In this document: one piece after another, positions 7,451-13,223 of the stretch
Position numbering within the stretch: the first letter of the stretch is position 1
How the letters are laid out: each line of letters begins with the position of its first letter
From: CAYJPV01 sp964547975
GTDB taxonomy: Bacteria; Acidobacteriota; Vicinamibacteria; Vicinamibacterales; JAKQTR01
Length of the DNA: 13,223 bases
Reading direction: 5' to 3'
Assembly: GCA_964547975.1 (NCBI GenBank)
Contig: CAZJRM010000157.1
Coordinates: forward strand, 1-13,223
The notes under the pieces: model-generated
Seen by the model: only the letters and a program-made list of their open reading frames with translations
Told to the model about the DNA's origin: nothing
The model's database searches: none
Program-made: the position numbers and the translations under genes

Positions 7451-7494
7451 CCCTTGGCCGCCAGCCGCTAGCCGCTGGCCTCTAGCCTCTCGAG
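7446..7494. repeat. Heptad array in the atpH-atpA spacer
   Basis: Seven in-phase 7-mers, mostly NCTAGCC and its variants (TCTAGCC, GCTAGCC, GCTGGCC, GCCAGCC). The first supplies the atpH stop TAG (7448-7450). The array fills nearly the whole 50-nt spacer up to six bases before the atpA ATG, so it displaces a normal Shine-Dalgarno; only GAGAAG near its end could serve. Confidence 0.85.
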
Positions 7495-7500
7495 AAGCAC

Positions 7501-9024
<1,524 letters not shown>

Positions 9025-9027
<3 letters not shown>

Positions 9028-9121
9028 GGAACAGGGAATAGGCGATAGGGAAGAGGGACGAGGGAACGGCCCGAAGCCCGAAGCCCGGAGCCCGAGAGCC
9101 GTGAGCCTTTGCCGTGAGCCG
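9025..9121. repeat. Heptad array in the atpA-atpG spacer
   Basis: Starting on the atpA stop codon itself, twelve in-phase 7-mers run to 9108: TAGGGAA, CAGGGAA, GAGGGAC and similar G/A-rich units (9025-9066), then AAGCCCG-type units (9067-9094) and AGAGCCG and TGAGCCT. A one-base slip (TTGCCG) is followed by another TGAGCCG. Two unit families therefore share a single phase. The array fills almost the whole 99-nt spacer; nothing else was seen in it. Confidence 0.88.
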
Positions 9122-9126
9122 TTGAT

Positions 9127-9987
9127 ATGCCATCACTCATCGATCTGAGACGCCGCATCCGCGCGGTCAAGTCGACGCAGCAGATCACGAAGGCGATGAA
9201 GATGATCGCCGCGTCGAGGCTGCGCAAGTCGCAGGAGCGGATTCTCAACGCGCGGCCGTACTCCAACGAGACGCGGCGGCTGCTGCACGACCTGGCGAGC
9301 CGCACCGATCCGACGGCTCATCCGCTGCTCGCGCAGCGCGAAGAGAAGTCGGCGCTCGTCTTCGTCATCACGGCCGACAAGGGCCTGTGCGGCAGCTTCA
9401 ACACGAACATCATCAAGGCCGCCGGCAACTTCGTCCTGAGCGACCCTTCGCGGCACGTCGCCCTCGGCCTGGTCGGCCGCAAGGGCCGCGATTTCTTCGC
9501 GCGGCGCGGCTTCGACACCGCGTACGAGCGCATCAACATCTTCCAGCGCCTCAGCTTCGACGATGCGCAGGAAATTGCGACGGTGGCGTCGGAGCAGTTC
9601 GCGGCAGGGAAGACCGACGCGGTCTACCTCGTCTACAACGAGTTCAAGTCCGTGCTGCAGCAGCGCGTCGTGATCGAGAAGGTGCTGCCCATCCCGCAGG
9701 AGTCGCTGGAAGACGAGACGCCGGCGGCGCGGGTGGACTACATCTACGAGCCGGACGCGAAAGCATTGTTCGACGTGATGCTCCCGGCCTACGTCCAGAT
9801 CGAGGTCTGGCGCGCGCTCCTCGAGAGCGCCGCCGCCGAGAACGCCGCGCGCATGACGGCGATGGATTCGGCCAGCAGCAACGCGCAGGACATGATCGAG
9901 AACCTGACGCTCTACATGAACAAGGTGCGCCAGGCCGCGATCACGCGCGAGATCATCGAAGTGGTGTCGGGCGCGCAGGCGCTCTAG
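9127..9987 (+). CDS. atpG: F-type ATP synthase subunit gamma
   Basis: Gamma is the central rotor shaft that couples the c-ring to the catalytic hexamer. The protein has 286 residues, usual for bacteria. The N-terminal helix shows LRRRIRAVKSTQQITKAMKMIAASRLRK (7-34), the family signature. The middle contains ITADKGLCGSFNTNI (79-93), also diagnostic. The C-terminal helix ends in NKVRQAAITREIIEVVSGAQAL, the standard gamma tail that inserts into the hexamer. The start ATG at 9127 fits the family's N-terminus exactly. It has little Shine-Dalgarno because the repeat array runs to within a few bases of it, so coupling to atpA translation is doubtful across the 99-nt gap. Confidence 0.98.
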   Translation: MPSLIDLRRRIRAVKSTQQITKAMKMIAASRLRKSQERILNARPYSNETRRLLHDLASRTDPTAHPLLAQREEKSALVFVITADKGLCGSFNTNIIKAAGNFVLSDPSRHVALGLVGRKGRDFFARRGFDTAYERINIFQRLSFDDAQEIATVASEQFAAGKTDAVYLVYNEFKSVLQQRVVIEKVLPIPQESLEDETPAARVDYIYEPDAKALFDVMLPAYVQIEVWRALLESAAAENAARMTAMDSASSNAQDMIENLTLYMNKVRQAAITREIIEVVSGAQAL

Positions 9988-10029
9988 ACGGGGATCGGGG
10001 AATAGGGACTTGGGATTGGGGAACAGCCT
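9988..10029. repeat. Heptad array in the atpG-atpD spacer
   Basis: Immediately after the atpG stop come five in-phase units of the NNNGGGA type (ACGGGGA, TCGGGGA, ATAGGGA, CTTGGGA, TTGGGGA) and one degenerate unit. The array is followed by an AT-richer stretch (10024-10047) and then a C-rich block CCCCCAATCCCCC that complements part of the array. Confidence 0.78.
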
Positions 10030-10058
10030 TTAGCAAAACGGGTTTGACCCCCAATCCC
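10012..10058 (+). promoter_or_regulatory. Long-range hairpin just before the atpD ribosome binding site
   Basis: GGGATTGGGG (10012-10021) is perfectly complementary to CCCCAATCCC (10049-10058), giving a 10-bp stem with a 27-nt loop. Its 3' arm ends four bases before AAGGTG (10062-10067), the likely Shine-Dalgarno of atpD. It could affect translation or protect the mRNA, or be only a by-product of repeats placed in opposite orientation. There is no T-tract, so it is not an intrinsic terminator. Confidence 0.45.
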
Positions 10059-10074
10059 CCAAAGGTGCGAAGAC

Positions 10075-11520
<1,446 letters not shown>

Positions 11521-11523
<3 letters not shown>

Positions 11524-11576
11524 GCGCTAGAGGCGAGGGGCGAGGAGTTGCCCCTTGTTCCTTGCCCCTTGTTCCT
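11521..11576. repeat. Heptad array in the atpD-atpC spacer
   Basis: Eight in-phase 7-mers start on the atpD stop TAG: TAGGCGC, TAGAGGC, GAGGGGC and GAGGAGT, then two copies of the pair TGCCCCT/TGTTCCT. The phase continues across the switch from purine-rich to pyrimidine-rich units. It occupies nearly the whole 65-nt spacer before the atpC ATG. Confidence 0.85.
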
Positions 11577-11588
11577 TCAGAGAACGCC

Positions 11589-12038
11589 ATGTCACTGCCC
11601 AGCCACCTCGCCTTGGAAATCGTCACGCCCGATCGTGCCGTCGTGCACGAAGAGGTGGACGAAGTGCAGTTGCCGGGGACCGAGGGGAACCTCGGTATCC
11701 TGCCGGGCCACACGCCTCTGCTGACGCGGCTGCGCGTCGGCCCGGCGTGGTACCGCAAGGGGTCCGAGATTGTGAACCTCGCGATCGCGAATGGTGTCGC
11801 CGAGGTGCTGCCCGACAAGGTGCGCCTGCTCGCGCAGGTGGCCGAACGGGGCGATGAAATCGACCTCGAGCGCGCGGAAACGGCGCGCAAGCGCGCCGAA
11901 GAACGGCTGCAGGCGGCGCGCACGGGCGTGAGCGACATCGACCAGGAACGGGCGCGCCTCGCGCTCATCAAGGCGATGACACGAATCAACGTCGCCACCA
12001 AGCTGCATGTCGCCGAACGCGGCAAACGCCGCGGTTAG
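11589..12038 (+). CDS. atpC: F-type ATP synthase subunit epsilon
   Basis: Epsilon binds the foot of gamma, contacts the c-ring and can inhibit ATP hydrolysis through its C-terminal helices. The protein has 149 residues, slightly above the usual 130-140. The beta sandwich shows LALEIVTPDRAVVHEEVDEVQLPG and the diagnostic GNLGILPGHTPLLTRL (36-51). A two-helix C-terminal domain (about 95-149) is rich in Glu, Arg and Ala and ends in INVATKLHVAERGKRRG. The ATG at 11589 is preferred over the in-frame TTG at 11562, because the latter would translate the heptad repeat into a tail unlike the family. The next gene starts on the base after its stop. The Shine-Dalgarno is weak. Confidence 0.97.
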   Translation: MSLPSHLALEIVTPDRAVVHEEVDEVQLPGTEGNLGILPGHTPLLTRLRVGPAWYRKGSEIVNLAIANGVAEVLPDKVRLLAQVAERGDEIDLERAETARKRAEERLQAARTGVSDIDQERARLALIKAMTRINVATKLHVAERGKRRG

Positions 12039-12833
12039 ATGCGCATCACTTCCCAGGCCCTCACGCACCCGGGGCTGCGCCGCGAGTCCAACGAAGACTG
12101 TGTCGCCTCGAGCCCGGACCTCGGGTTCTGGGTCGTCTGCGACGGCATGGGCGGACACGCCGCCGGCGAAGTTGCCTCGCGTGTCGCCGTGGACGCCATC
12201 GAAGGCTTCATGCGCGATAGTGACGGTCTGGCCGCCAGTGACATTACCTGGCCCTACGGCCTCGACCTGAGCCTCGGTGTCGCCGGCAGCCGGCTCATGA
12301 CGGCGTTCCGCCTGGCGAATCGCGCGATCGACACCCGGATCCTCGACGACCCGACGTTGCGCGGCATGGCGACCACCGCGGTCGCGGTGCTGCTGCAACC
12401 CGGCGACGATCGCGAGTACGTGCAGGCGCTCGTCGCGCACGTCGGTGATTCGCGGGCGTACCTCTGGCGACAGGGACAGCTCACGCGACTGACGCGGGAC
12501 CATTCCTGGATCGAAGAACAAATGGCGGCGGGCCTGCTCGAACCAGACGAGGCGCGCGGCCATCCGTGGCGCAATCTCGTTACGCGCGCGTTGACCGGCG
12601 GTGGCGATCCGCTCGTCGAGATCGCGCCGACGGCCCTCGAGCGCGGCGATCGGGTACTGCTGTGCACCGACGGCCTGAGCGCTGCGGTGACGGAAGACAT
12701 CGTCGCCGACGTGCTCGGCCGCCGTCCGGCCGGCGGCCTCGACGGCGTATGCCAGATGCTCGTCGACGCGGCGAACGCCGCCGGCGGCCCTGACAACATC
12801 ACGGTCGCCGTCATCGAGATTGACGAAGTGTAG
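12039..12833 (+). CDS. PP2C-family protein serine/threonine phosphatase
   Basis: A 264-residue, single-domain cytoplasmic PP2C (PPM/Stp type) that should dephosphorylate Ser/Thr residues using two metal ions. Family motifs appear in order: RESNED with the first metal Asp (15-20), DGMGGHAAGE (35-44), GMATTAVAVLL (109-119), HVGDSRAYLW (134-143), RDHSW (153-157), LVTRALTG (180-187), LLCTDGLSAAV (207-217) and GPDNITVAVIEI (250-261). A small insertion (about 58-82) follows the second motif. There is no membrane segment or extra regulatory domain. Its ATG directly abuts the atpC stop, so it is probably translated by coupling and co-transcribed with the atp genes. No partner kinase lies in the window. 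The substrate is unknown, and its place in the operon does not prove it acts on the ATP synthase. Confidence 0.94.
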   Translation: MRITSQALTHPGLRRESNEDCVASSPDLGFWVVCDGMGGHAAGEVASRVAVDAIEGFMRDSDGLAASDITWPYGLDLSLGVAGSRLMTAFRLANRAIDTRILDDPTLRGMATTAVAVLLQPGDDREYVQALVAHVGDSRAYLWRQGQLTRLTRDHSWIEEQMAAGLLEPDEARGHPWRNLVTRALTGGGDPLVEIAPTALERGDRVLLCTDGLSAAVTEDIVADVLGRRPAGGLDGVCQMLVDAANAAGGPDNITVAVIEIDEV

Positions 12834-12843
12834 CGTGAAAGTC

Positions 12844-12866
12844 GTAGCGCCGGGCTTCAGCCCGGC
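12844..12866 (+). repeat. REP-like GTAG hairpin element
   Basis: GTAG (12844-12847), one base, then a perfect 7-bp stem GCCGGGC (12849-12855)/GCCCGGC (12860-12866) with loop TTCA. A GTAG tetranucleotide 5' of a GC-rich hairpin is the hallmark of REP sequences mobilised by RAYT (TnpA-REP) transposases. It lies in the 54-nt spacer between the phosphatase and the permease genes. It may also act as an mRNA 3' end structure; there is no T-run. Copy number elsewhere cannot be seen. Confidence 0.6.
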
Positions 12867-12887
12867 CGGCCCGTGATGCAGTGTGAC

Positions 12888-13223
12888 ATGTTCAAGAATC
12901 TTCGCAATCTGCTGAAATTTCGCCAACTCATCCAGTCGCTGGTGGCGCGCGAACTCAAGGCGCGGTACCGCGGGTCGGTGCTCGGCTTCTTCTGGTCGTT
13001 CATCAACCCGCTGCTGATGCTGCTCATCTACACGTTCGTCTTCGCCACGGTGCTGCCCAACCGCGCCGTCGGCCTGCAGCCGTACGCGTTGTTCATGTTC
13101 TGCGGCATCCTGCCGTGGACCTGGTTCAGTTCGTCCGTCCTCGAGTCCGCCAACGTGCTGATCTCCGGCGGCAACCTGATCAAGAAGGTCCTCTTCCCGG
13201 CGGAAGTCCTGCCCATCGTCACC
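12888..13223 (+). CDS. Polysaccharide-type ABC exporter permease, N-terminal part (partial)
   Basis: The 112 codons to the window edge encode the N-terminus of an ABC-2 type permease of the Wzm/TagG/RfbA class, which exports lipid-linked O-antigen, capsule or teichoic acid chains across the inner membrane with a Wzt-like ATPase. The signature is LVARELKARYRGSVLGFFWSFINPLLMLLIYTFVF, with the family's amphipathic lead and first membrane helix. A second helix is around ALFMFCGILPWTWFSSSV, then the conserved LISGGNLIKKVLFPAEVLPI. The start is uncertain: ATG 12888 gives MFKNLRNLL and fits best, while in-frame ATG 12876 and GTG 12873 are also open. None has a clear Shine-Dalgarno. The gene follows a REP-like hairpin and is probably a separate transcription unit from the atp genes. 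Confidence 0.9.
   Translation, partial: MFKNLRNLLKFRQLIQSLVARELKARYRGSVLGFFWSFINPLLMLLIYTFVFATVLPNRAVGLQPYALFMFCGILPWTWFSSSVLESANVLISGGNLIKKVLFPAEVLPIVT

Noticed and set aside
12849..12866. Intrinsic terminator after the phosphatase gene
   Set aside because: The hairpin is strong but is followed by GC-rich sequence without a T-tract. The GTAG context favours a REP-type element.

Overview
The window is about 13.2 kb of GC-rich bacterial chromosome carrying a conserved housekeeping block. All recognisable genes lie on the + strand. The order mnmG, rsmG, parA, parB, selD, then atpF-atpH-atpA-atpG-atpD-atpC, and the absence of atpB and atpE from the cluster, suggest a Gram-negative lineage such as Acidobacteriota (Vicinamibacteria-like). 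This is inferred from gene order and composition only; no database search was possible.

Layout. The left edge (1-129) is the 3' end of a dTDP-4-dehydrorhamnose 3,5-epimerase gene. mnmG (tRNA wobble-uridine modification) overlaps rsmG (16S rRNA G527 methylation), and a parS-type centromere site lies inside the mnmG coding sequence. After a 201-nt spacer filled with heptanucleotide repeats and a likely promoter come parA and parB (chromosome segregation). Directly behind parB is selD, read as a selenoprotein gene: an in-frame TGA sits at its catalytic position, followed by a stem-loop resembling a bacterial SECIS. A short repeat and a second likely promoter precede the F1Fo-ATP synthase genes. 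The two peripheral-stalk b-type subunits are encoded by one continuous frame with an internal signal-peptide-like segment. delta, alpha, gamma, beta and epsilon follow. A PP2C-type protein phosphatase starts on the base after the atpC stop. A REP-like GTAG hairpin then separates it from the 5' part of a polysaccharide-export ABC permease gene that runs off the right edge.

How the parts fit together. Three functions share the block: translation fidelity (mnmG, rsmG), chromosome partitioning (parAB with its parS nearby) and energy conversion (atp genes), with selenophosphate synthesis between them. The genes are closely spaced and probably co-transcribed from promoters before parA and before atpF. 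Both flanks are cell-surface polysaccharide genes.

Most notable observations: (1) six intergenic spacers are built from strictly 7-nt-periodic degenerate repeats, each with its own sequence, and five of them overlap or begin within three bases of the upstream stop codon; (2) the Sec-encoding selD with a candidate SECIS; (3) the b-b' fusion with an internal cleavable-looking signal peptide; (4) a flip from G/T-rich to A/C-rich composition inside mnmG, at the parS site; (5) a REP-like element near the right end.
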